Source: Thermodesulfovibrio aggregans
GTDB taxonomy: Bacteria; Nitrospirota; Thermodesulfovibrionia; Thermodesulfovibrionales; Thermodesulfovibrionaceae
DNA: 64,000 bases
Assembly (NCBI RefSeq): GCF_001514535.1
Contig: NZ_BCNO01000003.1
Span: 123,344 to 187,343, forward strand
Direction: 5' to 3'
Within the stretch, counting starts at the first letter, position 1; the number at the start of each line of letters is the position of its first letter. The notes beneath the pieces were generated by a model that was given only the letters and a program-made list of their open reading frames with translations, did no database searches and had not been told where the DNA came from. The translations under genes were made by a program, and so were the position numbers. Of the stretch, positions 16,261 to 25,348 are shown in pieces.

Positions 16261-16939
16261 GACTTACAATGAAGCAGAAAATGTAGAAAAGATAATTCCG
16301 AAACTGCTTAAACACGATGTGGACATACTCTTTATTGACGATGCCTCTCAGGATAAAACAGCAGAAAAAATACGAAACTGGATGAATCAGTCTGAAAGAA
16401 TTAACTTAATAGAGAGACCCAAAAAACTAGGGCTTGGTACAGCCTATGTAACAGGCTTTAAATGGGCTTTGAAAAGGCATTATGAGTATATCTTTGAGAT
16501 GGATGCAGACCTCAGTCATGACCCTGCCGAAATCCCGAATTTCATAAAAAAATGCAATGAAGGATATGATCTTGTAATTGGCTCAAGATATACTCGAGGA
16601 ACAATAAGCGTTGTTGGATGGGATTTTAAGAGACTACTGCTTTCAAAATTGGCAAATAAGTATGCAACCACTATACTTGGACTTGGATTTCTTACTGACG
16701 TAACAAGCGGATATAGATGCTACAGGAAAGGAGTACTTGAATCAATAGACCTTGATAATATAAAGTCAAATGGATATGCCTTCCAGATAGAGATGGTTTA
16801 CAGAGCCTACAAAATGGGATTTAAAATTACTGAAATTCCTATAATTTTTTACGAAAGAAACAGCGGCTCATCAAAGATGAGCAAAAAGATTATCAGAGAA
16901 GCAGCAATCATGGTCTGGAGATTAAGATTGGGTAAATAG
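16238..16939 (+). CDS. GT2 polyprenol-phosphate sugar (mannose) synthase-like
   Basis: Family 2 glycosyltransferase of the dolichol-phosphate mannosyltransferase type, expected to make polyprenyl-phosphate-hexose in the cytosol. Motifs are VILPTYNEAENVEKII, FIDDASQDKT, the catalytic MDADLSHDP, IGSRYTRG and a QIEMVYRAYKMGF helix. At 233 residues it is the compact form without C-terminal membrane segments. Its product is the kind of donor used by GT-C proteins such as the DUF2723 enzyme at 7927, which may explain the clustering. A GGAG site precedes the ATG. Confidence 0.9.
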   Translation: MSALVILPTYNEAENVEKIIPKLLKHDVDILFIDDASQDKTAEKIRNWMNQSERINLIERPKKLGLGTAYVTGFKWALKRHYEYIFEMDADLSHDPAEIPNFIKKCNEGYDLVIGSRYTRGTISVVGWDFKRLLLSKLANKYATTILGLGFLTDVTSGYRCYRKGVLESIDLDNIKSNGYAFQIEMVYRAYKMGFKITEIPIIFYERNSGSSKMSKKIIREAAIMVWRLRLGK

Positions 16940-16941
16940 AG

Positions 16942-17388
16942 ATGAGCAAGCTTTTAATTGATGGATATAATCTTATCGGAATTTTTCACAAAAATTTAAA
17001 GAAAGCAAGGCAGGAACTTATACAGCAACTTATTGAATATCGAAATAAAAAAGGACATGATATCACCGTTGTTTTTGATGGATACAAAGAAGGACCTGGA
17101 AAAGAAACAATTGATTTTCAGGGCGGAATAAGGATAATCTACTCTGGAGCAAATGAAAAAGCTGATGATATAATAAAGAGAATACTTAAAACTGAAAAAA
17201 GCTTCTGGATTGTGATATCCTCTGACAGAGAAATAGAAAGAGCAGCGTGGGAAGAAAACTGTGTTAGTGTTGATTCGTCAATTTTTTTTGATATTCTTAA
17301 TGGAGAAGAGTTTTACTTTGAACAAAAAAAAGGTATGACTCTGTCAAAAAAACAAAAAGCAATTCTCAGGGCAATATCAAAACTCTAA
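16942..17388 (+). CDS. NYN/YacP-like PIN-fold RNase domain protein
   Basis: Single-domain protein of 148 residues. It begins LLIDGYNLIG and contains VVFDGYKEG, SGANEKADDII and IVISSDREIERAA, the acidic residues that line the metal site of NYN (PIN-like) nucleases of the YacP group. Bacillus YacP-type proteins are RNA-processing enzymes; the substrate here is unknown. It sits two bases after the GT2 stop and its stop overlaps the ATG of the PAP2 gene, so it is cotranscribed by layout only. Confidence 0.82.
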   Translation: MSKLLIDGYNLIGIFHKNLKKARQELIQQLIEYRNKKGHDITVVFDGYKEGPGKETIDFQGGIRIIYSGANEKADDIIKRILKTEKSFWIVISSDREIERAAWEENCVSVDSSIFFDILNGEEFYFEQKKGMTLSKKQKAILRAISKL

Positions 17389-18275
17389 TGCTAAAGAGAC
17401 TTTTTAGTATTCAGCCAGCATTTCAGTTAAATATTATTTTTTTTGCAGTTATGAGCGCTGTTGTGTTTATTTTTTCCGATAAAATTTATTATTTTTCTAA
17501 TTTTTTCGTACTTTACATCTCTATGGTTATCTTCCAGTTCTTTCTAATTAGAGTTCCCGAAAATGCTCTCACCTCTTTTATAAAAAACATTGGATTCCCT
17601 GTTCTTTCTGTATTGATAGCCTTTGATACAGTTGGTGAGCTTATACCTTACATTAATCCAGAAGATATAGATATGGTCCTACTAAAGATAGATTATTCAA
17701 TTCTGGGATTTTACCCCTATCTCTACTTTGACAAAATAGCCAACCCTTTATTAACTGAAATCATGCAAATCTCATACTGTTTTTATTATTTTCTTCCATT
17801 TATAATTGGCATCTATCTCATTAAAAATGGTGACAGAAAAGAATTTTACAGAGCTCTCTTTATCGTTCTCTTATGTTATTACCTTTCATACATTGGTTAT
17901 ATACTTTTTCCAGCACTTGGTCCAAGATACAGCATTGCTCATGTATTTAAAAACGAATTAAATGGTTTGTTTTTAGCAGACAAAATCAGAGATTTTTTAA
18001 ACTCTCTTGAAGGAATAAAAAGAGACGCCTTCCCAAGTGGACATGTAGCAATATCCTTAGTTGTTCTATTTTTAATGTGGAAATATAGTAAAAAACTTTT
18101 TTTATTGTGCAGTATTCCGGTATTGTTTTTAATAATTTCCACAATTTACTGTAGATATCACTATTTTGCGGATGTTCTGTCTGGAATTTTTCTATCTGTT
18201 GTAACTTTTATTGCAGGTAATTTATACTATAATTTTTGGTTATCAAAAAATGGAAATACCTTTATCAAAAGATAG
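17388..18275 (+). CDS. PAP2-superfamily membrane phosphatase
   Basis: Integral membrane protein of 295 residues with about seven hydrophobic segments. The phosphatase signature is split as in the family: FPSGHVAIS with a catalytic histidine, then CRYHYFADVLSG with R, H and D. This arrangement resembles the inositolphosphotransferase-like PAP2_3 subgroup. Possible roles include dephosphorylating polyprenyl or lipid phosphates or transferring a head group. The C-terminal 26 bases overlap the DUF167 gene. Confidence 0.82.
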   Translation: MLKRLFSIQPAFQLNIIFFAVMSAVVFIFSDKIYYFSNFFVLYISMVIFQFFLIRVPENALTSFIKNIGFPVLSVLIAFDTVGELIPYINPEDIDMVLLKIDYSILGFYPYLYFDKIANPLLTEIMQISYCFYYFLPFIIGIYLIKNGDRKEFYRALFIVLLCYYLSYIGYILFPALGPRYSIAHVFKNELNGLFLADKIRDFLNSLEGIKRDAFPSGHVAISLVVLFLMWKYSKKLFLLCSIPVLFLIISTIYCRYHYFADVLSGIFLSVVTFIAGNLYYNFWLSKNGNTFIKR

Positions 18276-18513
18276 AGATGGATTTTTATTGAAAGTAAAT
18301 GTTAAAACTGGAGCAAAAAACTCTGGTGCTGAAGGAGTTGAAGGAGATGTATTAAAATTAAAACTTAAGGCTCAACCACACAATGGATTGGCAAATAAAG
18401 AGCTTATTGAGATACTTTCTGAGATACTGAATGTACCAAAATCAAAAATTGAGATAATAAAAGGTAAAACTTCAAGAAATAAACTTATCAAAATAAAAGG
18501 AGAATTAGATTGA
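18250..18513 (+). CDS. DUF167 (YggU-like) family protein
   Basis: Small conserved protein of 87 residues. It contains the family's LKVNVKTGAKNSGAEGV and KAQPHNGLANKELIEILS segments and ends with IIKGKTSRNKLIKI, all DUF167 hallmarks. Function is unknown. ATG 18250 lies within the end of the PAP2 gene; an upstream in-frame ATG at 18211 would add a hydrophobic, non-family segment and is disfavoured. It overlaps yicC by four bases. Confidence 0.88.
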   Translation: MEIPLSKDRDGFLLKVNVKTGAKNSGAEGVEGDVLKLKLKAQPHNGLANKELIEILSEILNVPKSKIEIIKGKTSRNKLIKIKGELD

Positions 18514-19361
18514 TAGAAAGCCTTACTGGTTATGGATATTCTGAAAAAGGAATATTTAGAGTTGAGGCAAAATCTCTAAATCACCGATTTCTTGAGATAA
18601 ATCTTAAATTACCCCAAATACTTTCAAAATATGAAATTGAGATAAGAAACCTCATAAGAGAAAAATTCCTTAGAGGCAAAATAGATATTACCGTAACGAT
18701 TAATTATAGAGCAAAAACTGGTAAAATCTATCTAAATAAAAATCTTGCTAAACAACTTTATGAAGCTTTTATTGATTTAAAAAAAGAGTTAAGTATTCTT
18801 GGCTCTATTGATATTTCTATGTTTGCAAACTTTAGAGAAATCTTTGTATATGAAGAAGAGGAACCTGATTTAAATACCCTTATGCTTGCTCTGACAGAAG
18901 CTCTTGACTCACTCCATGAGATGAGAAAAAGAGAAGGAGAATTGATAAAACAAACTCTAACAGAAATTAGCGACAATCTTGAACAGGATTTGGCAAATTT
19001 AGAAACTTTGGTTGATATAAGTTATAATAATTATATTAATTCTTTGAAAAATAGAGTAAAACAGTTAATAACAGAAAATAATCTTGATGAAAAACGAATT
19101 TTTGAACAGATTTTTCTTTATGCACAGAAAGTAGATATAAAAGAGGAAGTTGATAGACTTCGTAGCCATATCATACAGTTTAAAGAAAGTATTTTAAAAG
19201 GTGGAGCAATGGGAAAAAAGCTGGATTTTTTACTTCAGGAGATGAATAGAGAGATTAATACAGTTCTGTCAAAAACAGAGGATTTTCAAGTTAAAACTCT
19301 GGGCATTGAAATAAAAACAAAAATTGAAAGACTAAAAGAACAGATTCAGAATATTCAATGA
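18510..19361 (+). CDS. yicC: YicC-family endoribonuclease-like protein
   Basis: Member of the YicC/YloC family, of which some are endoribonucleases. It begins [13 protein letters not shown] and contains SLNHRFLEI, the conserved N-terminal pair of motifs. The C-terminus holds the DUF1732 region, [24 protein letters not shown] and [13 protein letters not shown], just before the end. Length of 283 residues is normal. It overlaps the RemA-like gene by four bases, the standard yicC-remA-gmk-rpoZ-coaBC order. Confidence 0.92.
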   Translation: MIESLTGYGYSEKGIFRVEAKSLNHRFLEINLKLPQILSKYEIEIRNLIREKFLRGKIDITVTINYRAKTGKIYLNKNLAKQLYEAFIDLKKELSILGSIDISMFANFREIFVYEEEEPDLNTLMLALTEALDSLHEMRKREGELIKQTLTEISDNLEQDLANLETLVDISYNNYINSLKNRVKQLITENNLDEKRIFEQIFLYAQKVDIKEEVDRLRSHIIQFKESILKGGAMGKKLDFLLQEMNREINTVLSKTEDFQVKTLGIEIKTKIERLKEQIQNIQ

Positions 19362-19618
19362 GTTTCATAAATATAGGTTTTGGCAATATAGTATCTCTAT
19401 CAAGAATTGTTGCAGTAGTAAATCCTGGGTCTTCTCCTATGAAAAGAATAAAGGATGAAGCAAAAAAACGAGGAAAACTCATTGATGTGACTGAAGGGAG
19501 AAAAACACGTTCAATTATAATTACTGACAGTGACCATGTAATACTGAGCGCATTACAGGTTGAAACAATTTTGCAGAGAATTAATGAGACAAACAGGACA
19601 GAAGATGAATCTCTATAA
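19358..19618 (+). CDS. RemA-like (DUF370) regulatory protein
   Basis: An 86-residue protein with the DUF370 sequence [38 protein letters not shown] and [15 protein letters not shown]. In Bacillus RemA is a DNA-binding regulator of matrix genes; in other phyla the role is unclear. It precedes gmk, with which it overlaps by 14 bases. No gene symbol is assigned because the function outside Firmicutes is uncertain. Confidence 0.88.
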   Translation: MSFINIGFGNIVSLSRIVAVVNPGSSPMKRIKDEAKKRGKLIDVTEGRKTRSIIITDSDHVILSALQVETILQRINETNRTEDESL

Positions 19619-20219
19619 AAGAGGAAATATTTTTGTTATTTCTGCTCCTTCTGGCTCTGGTAAAACAACATTGTGCAATAAACTAATTAAAGCATTACCT
19701 GATTTAAAGATGAGCATTTCGCATACGACAAGAAAGCCTAGAGCTGGTGAAATAGAGGGTGTAGATTATTTTTTTGTAGATAAAGAGACTTTTGAAAAAA
19801 TGATATCTAATAACGAATTTATTGAATGGGCAGAAGTTTACGGAAACTTCTATGGAACTTCCAAAAGTGTTTTACAGCAGTTGATGGAAAAAGGATATGA
19901 TATATTACTTGATATTGACACAGAGGGCGCAAAAAATATGAAAAAACTCTATCCTGAAAGTATCTTAATTTTTATTCTTCCACCTTCTTTAGAAGAACTC
20001 GAGAGAAGACTTTTAAATAGAAATGAAGATAAAGATATAATAAAAAAAAGATTGAGCAAAGCAAACGAAGAAATTTCTAACTATAAATTTTATGACTATG
20101 TTGTAATAAATGATAACCTTGAAAAAGCTTTTAATGAGTTGCTTTGCATTGTTTGCGCTGAAAGACTTAAAACAAAAAAAATAAAAGACGATGAAATAGA
20201 AAAAATCTTTAAAAAATAA
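19605..20219 (+). CDS. gmk: Guanylate kinase
   Basis: Phosphorylates GMP to GDP with ATP in nucleotide metabolism. The P-loop is [13 protein letters not shown]; the GMP-binding region has [23 protein letters not shown] and [23 protein letters not shown] is the Walker B-like segment. ATG 19605 gives 204 residues, normal for the family; an upstream ATG at 19560 is inside the RemA-like gene. The ribosome site is weak and translation is probably coupled to the gene before it. Confidence 0.95.
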   Translation: MNLYKRGNIFVISAPSGSGKTTLCNKLIKALPDLKMSISHTTRKPRAGEIEGVDYFFVDKETFEKMISNNEFIEWAEVYGNFYGTSKSVLQQLMEKGYDILLDIDTEGAKNMKKLYPESILIFILPPSLEELERRLLNRNEDKDIIKKRLSKANEEISNYKFYDYVVINDNLEKAFNELLCIVCAERLKTKKIKDDEIEKIFKK

Positions 20220-20232
20220 GGAGGAAAAAGAA

Positions 20233-20649
20233 ATGGAAAAAAAAGATCAAATTTTTGATATTATTTCTCTGCCAATAGAGATTGACAGGACAAAAATTGA
20301 TTCCAGATATCGCCTTGCACTTATAGCAGCTCAAAGGGCTGCTGAACTTTCTCTTGGCGCTACACCAAAAATGGAAAAAAAAGTAAAAAAAGTTACAACC
20401 CTGAGTTTACTTGAGGTCTTATCAAATAAAATAGAATACATTACCGGTGAAGAAGCCTTAAAGGCTAAAGAAAAAATTGAACATATTAATGTTAAAAAAC
20501 TTCTTGAAGAAAAAAGAAGAGCAATTCCTGATCTAAGCGAGCTTGAGAAAGATCTAAAGGTTTACCTGAATGAGAAGGAATCCGCTGAAAAAATGCTTGA
20601 AGAACTGTTTTCAGACCATTCAGAACAACAATCTGATGAGCAAGAATAA
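20233..20649 (+). CDS. rpoZ: DNA-directed RNA polymerase omega subunit
   Basis: Small subunit that assists assembly of beta-prime into RNA polymerase. The central conserved part is DSRYRLALIAAQRAAEL, followed by TLSLLEVLSNKIEYI. At 138 residues it is longer than the E. coli protein because of a charged C-terminal tail rich in Glu and Gln. A strong AAGGAGG site precedes the ATG. Its position between gmk and coaBC matches many bacteria. Confidence 0.9.
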   Translation: MEKKDQIFDIISLPIEIDRTKIDSRYRLALIAAQRAAELSLGATPKMEKKVKKVTTLSLLEVLSNKIEYITGEEALKAKEKIEHINVKKLLEEKRRAIPDLSELEKDLKVYLNEKESAEKMLEELFSDHSEQQSDEQE

Positions 20650-20655
20650 ACAAAG

Positions 20656-21855
20656 GTGAAACAACTCTTAAAAGATAAAAAGATTCTACTGGGCATAACT
20701 GGCAGTATTGCAGCCTATAAAGTATACGATATAATTAAGCTCTTGAGAGATGCTGGTGCAGATATTTTCCCTGTGATGACTCAAAAGGCAACTTATTTTG
20801 TTACCCCTCTCAGTATTGAAATATCCTGTGGAAATAGAGTTCTAATTGATATGTTTCAAGAACCTCTCTCTCACATTGAACTTGCAAAAAAGTGCGATGT
20901 CTTTTTAATTTCACCGGCAACAGCAAATTTAATCAATAAATATGCCTGTGGAATTGCCGATGACCTTCTTACTACTACTCTTCTTGCGTTTCGTGGTCCT
21001 GTAATTATAGCTCCTGCTATGAACTGGAGAATGTATGAAACTCCACAACTAAAAAAAAGCATCGAGTTTCTGAAAAGCATTGGAGTTGAGTTTGTAGGAC
21101 CTGAACAGGGCTTGCTTGCATGTGGAGAAGAAGGTACCGGTAGACTTTCCAGAGCAGAGAAAATTTTTGAAGCTGTTTTGTCAGTTTTAACTGAAAAAGA
21201 TTTAGAAAAAGAACATATATTGGTAACTGCAGGACCTACTCGGGAACACCTTGACGCAATAAGATTTATAACAAATAAATCTTCCGGGAAAATGGGATAT
21301 GCCCTTGCAAGAATTGCAAAAAGAAGAGGTGCAAAAGTAACCCTGATAAGCGGACCTTCAAATATTGAACCTCCAGAGGTGGATAAATTTATCAGAATTG
21401 AGACAACTGAAGAAATGCTTGATAAAGTCATGGAAAATATAAATTCTGCCACAATTCTTCTAATGGCATCGGCACCACTTGATTTTAAGCCCGCGAAACT
21501 TTTTAATACAAAAATCGATAAGAAACTATTAAAATCAATACCGCTTAAGCTGTGTCCTGACATACTTAAAGAAGTTTCAAAACTCAAAAGAAAGCCATTT
21601 ACTGTAGGATTTTCTGCTGAAGCAGGGCTCAATATAGAAAGAGCAAAAGTAAAGCTCAAAGAGAAAGCTCTTGATATGATTGTTCTCAATGATATTATGC
21701 AAAAAAATACAGGAATGCAATCAGATACTAATCAGGTAATAATGATTTACAAAAAAGGGAAAAAATTTTTTGAAGAAAAAACTGAATTGCTTCCAAAAGA
21801 AGACATAGCAGGTTTGATTCTTTCTAAAGTTAAGGAGTTAAAATTTGGCAAATAG
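20656..21855 (+). CDS. coaBC: Bifunctional phosphopantothenoylcysteine decarboxylase/synthetase
   Basis: Catalyses two steps of coenzyme A synthesis: joining 4'-phosphopantothenate to cysteine (CoaB) and decarboxylating the product (CoaC). The CoaC half (about 1-185) starts GITGSIAAYK and has AMNWRMYETP with the PAMN motif; the CoaB half (about 190-399) has VTAGPTREHLDAIRFITNKSSG and the nucleotide-binding KKLLKSIPLKLCPDIL. GTG 20656 is the start. Length is normal. It overlaps the next gene by 11 bases. Confidence 0.95.
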   Translation: MKQLLKDKKILLGITGSIAAYKVYDIIKLLRDAGADIFPVMTQKATYFVTPLSIEISCGNRVLIDMFQEPLSHIELAKKCDVFLISPATANLINKYACGIADDLLTTTLLAFRGPVIIAPAMNWRMYETPQLKKSIEFLKSIGVEFVGPEQGLLACGEEGTGRLSRAEKIFEAVLSVLTEKDLEKEHILVTAGPTREHLDAIRFITNKSSGKMGYALARIAKRRGAKVTLISGPSNIEPPEVDKFIRIETTEEMLDKVMENINSATILLMASAPLDFKPAKLFNTKIDKKLLKSIPLKLCPDILKEVSKLKRKPFTVGFSAEAGLNIERAKVKLKEKALDMIVLNDIMQKNTGMQSDTNQVIMIYKKGKKFFEEKTELLPKEDIAGLILSKVKELKFGK

Positions 21856-22909
21856 ATATGAAGAGAGAATCAATAAGGTTTTTGATAAAATCAATTCAAC
21901 TTCTGAGGCTTTATTAGTAACCAATCTTAAAAATATTAGATATTTAACTGGCTTTAAGGGCTCTTTTGCCGTAGGTATTTTAACTTATAAAGGACTTTAT
22001 CTTCTTGTTGACTTTCGTTATTTTGAACAGGCAAGAAAAGAAGCCCTTGCTGAAATTGTACTTTTTAAAGATTCCTGGATTAATGCCTTAATGAAATTTA
22101 TTGATGAGTTGAAAATAAAAAAACTATCCTTTGAAGTTACCTGTACTGTTGATATTTTTTTAAAACTTAGCAGTAATAAAAATATCGAGCTTGTTCCACA
22201 ATACTATGTTATTGAGCAACTCAGAGCAATAAAGGAAGAAGAAGAGATTGAAAAAATAAAGGTAGCTGTAAAAATTGCTGAAGAATCTTTTTTAAAGATT
22301 AAACCTATTATAAAGGAAGGAATTACAGAAAAAACTATAGCAACGGCTCTTGAAAATGAAATAAAAAAGCAGAGTGATACTCTACCCTTCCCTGTAATTG
22401 TAGCATCTGGCTCAAATTCTTCAATGCCCCATTGGCGAAACTCTAATAAAAAACTAAATCGTGGTGATTTTGTTATAATTGATTGGGGCGCAGAGTATGA
22501 AGGTTACTTTTCTGATATGACAAGGACCTTTATAATAGGAGAAATTAATAATAAAAAGAAAGAAATTTATGACATCGTAAATGAAGCAAGAAGACAGGCA
22601 ATTTTGAGTTGTAAAGCTGATGTTCCTGCAAAAGATATTGACCTATCAGCAAGAAATTTGATAAAACAATCAGGTTATGAAGAATATTTTGGACATGCCA
22701 CAGGACATGGAGTAGGACTTGATGTGCATGAATTTCCAAAGATAAATCATAACTCTGAAGATGTAATTAAACCAGGTATGGTTTTTACTGTAGAGCCTGG
22801 AATTTATATTGAAGGCCTGGGTGGAGTGAGAATAGAAGACATGGTTGTTGTAAGAGAAAATACAGTGGAGACTTTAACAACGCTTTCAAGAGATTTAGAA
22901 ATTTTATAG
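21845..22909 (+). CDS. Xaa-Pro aminopeptidase-like M24 metallopeptidase
   Basis: Pita-bread-fold peptidase of 354 residues. The N-terminal creatinase-like domain (about 1-125) precedes the catalytic domain with all five metal ligands visible: D in VIIDWGAEY, D in FSDMTRTF, H in GHATGHGVGLDVHE, E in VEPGIYIEG and E in RIEDMVVV. It should remove N-terminal residues preceding proline. Start TTG 21845 gives MANRYEERINK. The efp gene follows closely, a common pairing. Confidence 0.92.
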   Translation: MANRYEERINKVFDKINSTSEALLVTNLKNIRYLTGFKGSFAVGILTYKGLYLLVDFRYFEQARKEALAEIVLFKDSWINALMKFIDELKIKKLSFEVTCTVDIFLKLSSNKNIELVPQYYVIEQLRAIKEEEEIEKIKVAVKIAEESFLKIKPIIKEGITEKTIATALENEIKKQSDTLPFPVIVASGSNSSMPHWRNSNKKLNRGDFVIIDWGAEYEGYFSDMTRTFIIGEINNKKKEIYDIVNEARRQAILSCKADVPAKDIDLSARNLIKQSGYEEYFGHATGHGVGLDVHEFPKINHNSEDVIKPGMVFTVEPGIYIEGLGGVRIEDMVVVRENTVETLTTLSRDLEIL

Positions 22910-22919
22910 GAGGTGGAAT

Positions 22920-23483
22920 ATGATTTCTACATCAGAATTTAAAAAAGGCTTAAAAATTGAATACAAAGGAGAACCATACGAAATAATTGATTTTCAACAT
23001 GTAAAAATGCAGCAAAGGGCACCAATTGTAAGAACAAAAATAAAAAATCTAAAAACTGGAAGAGTTCTTGAAGAGAATTTTCCTGCAGGAGAAAAATTTG
23101 AAAAACCAGAACTTGAAGAAAAACAGATGCAGTATCTTTACTCTCAGGGAGACTCATATGTCTTTATGGATATGGAAAGTTATGAACAGATTGCCATACC
23201 TGCTGAAAAAATTGGAGATGCCCTTTACTATATAAAAGAGGAAATGATTGTAGATGTAATTTACTACAAAGGTGAACCTCTCTTGATTCAACCTCCAATG
23301 TTTGTTGAACTAAGAGTTGTTGAAACCGAACCAGCTTTTAAGGGTGATACAGCCTCTGGAGGAACAAAACCGGCAAAACTTGAAACAGGTCTCACAGTAA
23401 AAGTTCCTTTTCATATTCAGACAGGTGATTTATTAAAAATTGATACAAGAACAGGTGAGTACATTGAAAAGGTAAAGGAGTAA
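22920..23483 (+). CDS. efp: Translation elongation factor P
   Basis: Relieves ribosome stalling at polyproline. The N-terminal KOW-like domain reads EFKKGLKIEYKGEPYEIIDFQHVKMQ; the tip usually carries a modified Lys or Arg, here in the VKMQQRAP region. The C-terminal OB domains end with GGTKPAKLETGLTVKVPFHI and IDTRTGEYIEKV. Length of 187 residues is normal. AGGAGGTGG precedes the ATG. Aminopeptidase, efp, accB and accC follow one another here as in many bacteria. Confidence 0.96.
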   Translation: MISTSEFKKGLKIEYKGEPYEIIDFQHVKMQQRAPIVRTKIKNLKTGRVLEENFPAGEKFEKPELEEKQMQYLYSQGDSYVFMDMESYEQIAIPAEKIGDALYYIKEEMIVDVIYYKGEPLLIQPPMFVELRVVETEPAFKGDTASGGTKPAKLETGLTVKVPFHIQTGDLLKIDTRTGEYIEKVKE

Positions 23484-23486
23484 ATA

Positions 23487-23933
23487 ATGGAACTTGAAGA
23501 AATAAAAGAAATAATATCTTTTTTAAAAGATACTGATGTAACCGAATTAAACATTGAAAAAGAAGGATTTAAAATCAGAATTAAAAGAGGTTATGTTTAT
23601 GCACCTGTAGAAATAACTAAAACAGTTAAAACATCTGTTGAGCCTTCACAACCTTCTTATCAGAAAGAAGTTTTAAAGGAAGAAGAGACTCTTCACACAA
23701 TTACTTCTCCACTGGTTGGAACATTTTATAGAGCATCCTCTCCGGATGCTCCACCATTTGTTGAGGTTGGCTCACAGGTAAAAAAGGGACAGGTTTTATG
23801 CATAATTGAGGCAATGAAAATTATGAATGAGATTGAAAGTGATGTTTCAGGTATTGTGAGAAAGATACTCGTTGAAAATGGTCAACCAGTAGAATATGGA
23901 GAACCTCTATTTTTAATTGAGGTAACTGAGTGA
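23487..23933 (+). CDS. accB: Acetyl-CoA carboxylase biotin carboxyl carrier protein
   Basis: Carries biotin between the carboxylase and transferase parts of acetyl-CoA carboxylase for fatty acid synthesis. The C-terminal biotinyl domain has the target lysine in [13 protein letters not shown] near residue 113, preceded by [19 protein letters not shown] with the thumb region typical of AccB. An N-terminal helix and a flexible linker precede it. Length of 148 residues is normal. The stop overlaps accC. Confidence 0.96.
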   Translation: MELEEIKEIISFLKDTDVTELNIEKEGFKIRIKRGYVYAPVEITKTVKTSVEPSQPSYQKEVLKEEETLHTITSPLVGTFYRASSPDAPPFVEVGSQVKKGQVLCIIEAMKIMNEIESDVSGIVRKILVENGQPVEYGEPLFLIEVTE

Positions 23934-25282
23934 TGGAGTTATTTAAGAAAATTCTTATTGCAAATAGAGGGGAAATAGCTGTAAGAATAATTCGTGCCTG
24001 TAGAGAGCTTGGCATAAAAACCGTTGCTGTTTATTCTGAAGCTGATAAAGATTCTTTACATGTAAAACTGGCAGATGAAGCAGTTTGCATTGGTCCTGCA
24101 AATCCTGCACAGAGTTATCTAAACATTACATCAATTCTCTCTGCAGCAGAAATAACAGATGCTGAAGCGATCCATCCAGGATATGGATTTTTATCCGAAA
24201 ACGCGCAATTTGCAGAGGCTTGCATCAACTCTGGAATAGTGTTTATTGGTCCTACTCCTGAAAATATCAGAGTTGGAGGAGATAAAGCAAAAGCAAGACA
24301 GATACTTAAAAGGAAAGGTATTCCTGTAGTACCAGGAAGTGACGGACCTGTAAAAGATGAAGACTCCTGTATGAAAGTAATCAAAAAAATAGGACTGCCA
24401 GTAATATTTAAAGCTTCTGCAGGCGGTGGTGGAAGAGGGATGAGAATAGTAAATGACGAAAAAGAAATTGAACAAGCTTTTTTTATAGCTCAAAGAGAAG
24501 CTATTGCAGCTTTTGGTAATGGTGATCTCTATATTGAAAAATACTTTCCGAAAATAAGACATATAGAAGTGCAAATACTTGCTGATAAAAATGGTAATAT
24601 TATTCATCTTGGGGAGAGAGACTGTACTATACAGCGCAGACATCAGAAACTGCTTGAAGAAGCTCCTTCTCCAGTTTTAAACGAAAAATTAAGAAAAAGG
24701 ATATGTGAGTATGCTGTAAAAGCAGCAAAGGCTTTAAAATACAGAAATATAGGCACCTTTGAGTTCATTGTTGATGAAGAGTTAAATCCCTTCTTTATTG
24801 AAATAAATACAAGAGTTCAGGTAGAACACCCAGTGACAGAGGAAATCACCAACATTGATATCATTAAGGAGCAGATAAAAGTTGCTAAAGGTTATCCTTT
24901 ATCTCTTAAACAATCTCAACTTAAGTTTTATGGACATGCTATAGAATGTAGAATTAACGCAGAAGATCCTGAAAAGTTTATTCCGTCTCCGGGTATTATA
25001 GAATTTTTACATCTTCCGAGCGGACCAGGCATAAGGGTTGATAGCTATCTTTATCAGGGATGTAAAGTATCTCCCTATTATGATTCCCTGGTAGCTAAAA
25101 TTATTGCAAAAGGAGCAAATAGACAGGAAGCAATAAGTAGAATGAAAAGAGCTCTTCAGGAAACAGCAATAAAGGGAATTCAAACAAATATACCTTTATT
25201 TTTAAATATTTTTGAGCATCCCGATTTTATTAAGGGCAAATTCTTTACAAATTTTATCCAGTTGATGCAAAATAATACCTAA
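23933..25282 (+). CDS. accC: Biotin carboxylase subunit of acetyl-CoA carboxylase
   Basis: ATP-grasp enzyme that carboxylates the biotin of AccB. It has ILIANRGEIAVRIIRACRE at the start, the glycine-rich ATP loop KASAGGGGRGMRIV, ERDCTIQRRHQKLLEEAPSP, FIEINTRVQVEHPVTE with catalytic residues and GHAIECRINAEDP. ATG 23933, which shares its A with the accB stop, is preferred over the GTG at 23930. The length of 449 residues is normal. Confidence 0.97.
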   Translation: MELFKKILIANRGEIAVRIIRACRELGIKTVAVYSEADKDSLHVKLADEAVCIGPANPAQSYLNITSILSAAEITDAEAIHPGYGFLSENAQFAEACINSGIVFIGPTPENIRVGGDKAKARQILKRKGIPVVPGSDGPVKDEDSCMKVIKKIGLPVIFKASAGGGGRGMRIVNDEKEIEQAFFIAQREAIAAFGNGDLYIEKYFPKIRHIEVQILADKNGNIIHLGERDCTIQRRHQKLLEEAPSPVLNEKLRKRICEYAVKAAKALKYRNIGTFEFIVDEELNPFFIEINTRVQVEHPVTEEITNIDIIKEQIKVAKGYPLSLKQSQLKFYGHAIECRINAEDPEKFIPSPGIIEFLHLPSGPGIRVDSYLYQGCKVSPYYDSLVAKIIAKGANRQEAISRMKRALQETAIKGIQTNIPLFLNIFEHPDFIKGKFFTNFIQLMQNNT

Positions 25283-25305
25283 AAATTAAATCTCTTGGTA
25301 GGGTC

Positions 25306-25335
25306 TTGATATGAATAATTACTATTTGCTATTCT
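25306..25335 (+). promoter_or_regulatory. Possible promoter of chemosensory operon
   Basis: TTGATA at 25306-25311 and TATTCT at 25330-25335 are 18 bp apart, upstream of the ATG at 25349. The match is partial. It is the only candidate in the 66-bp gap after accC, where a new functional unit begins. Confidence 0.3.
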
Positions 25336-25348
25336 TTTATAAAGTCTT

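Noticed and set aside
20871-21689. Long 272-codon open frame on the minus strand
   Set aside because: It lies entirely opposite coaBC, has low-complexity Ser/Leu composition and no recognisable motif; it is a shadow of the real gene.
24191-24643. 150-codon minus-strand frame
   Set aside because: Antisense to accC; aromatic-rich translation without a family pattern.
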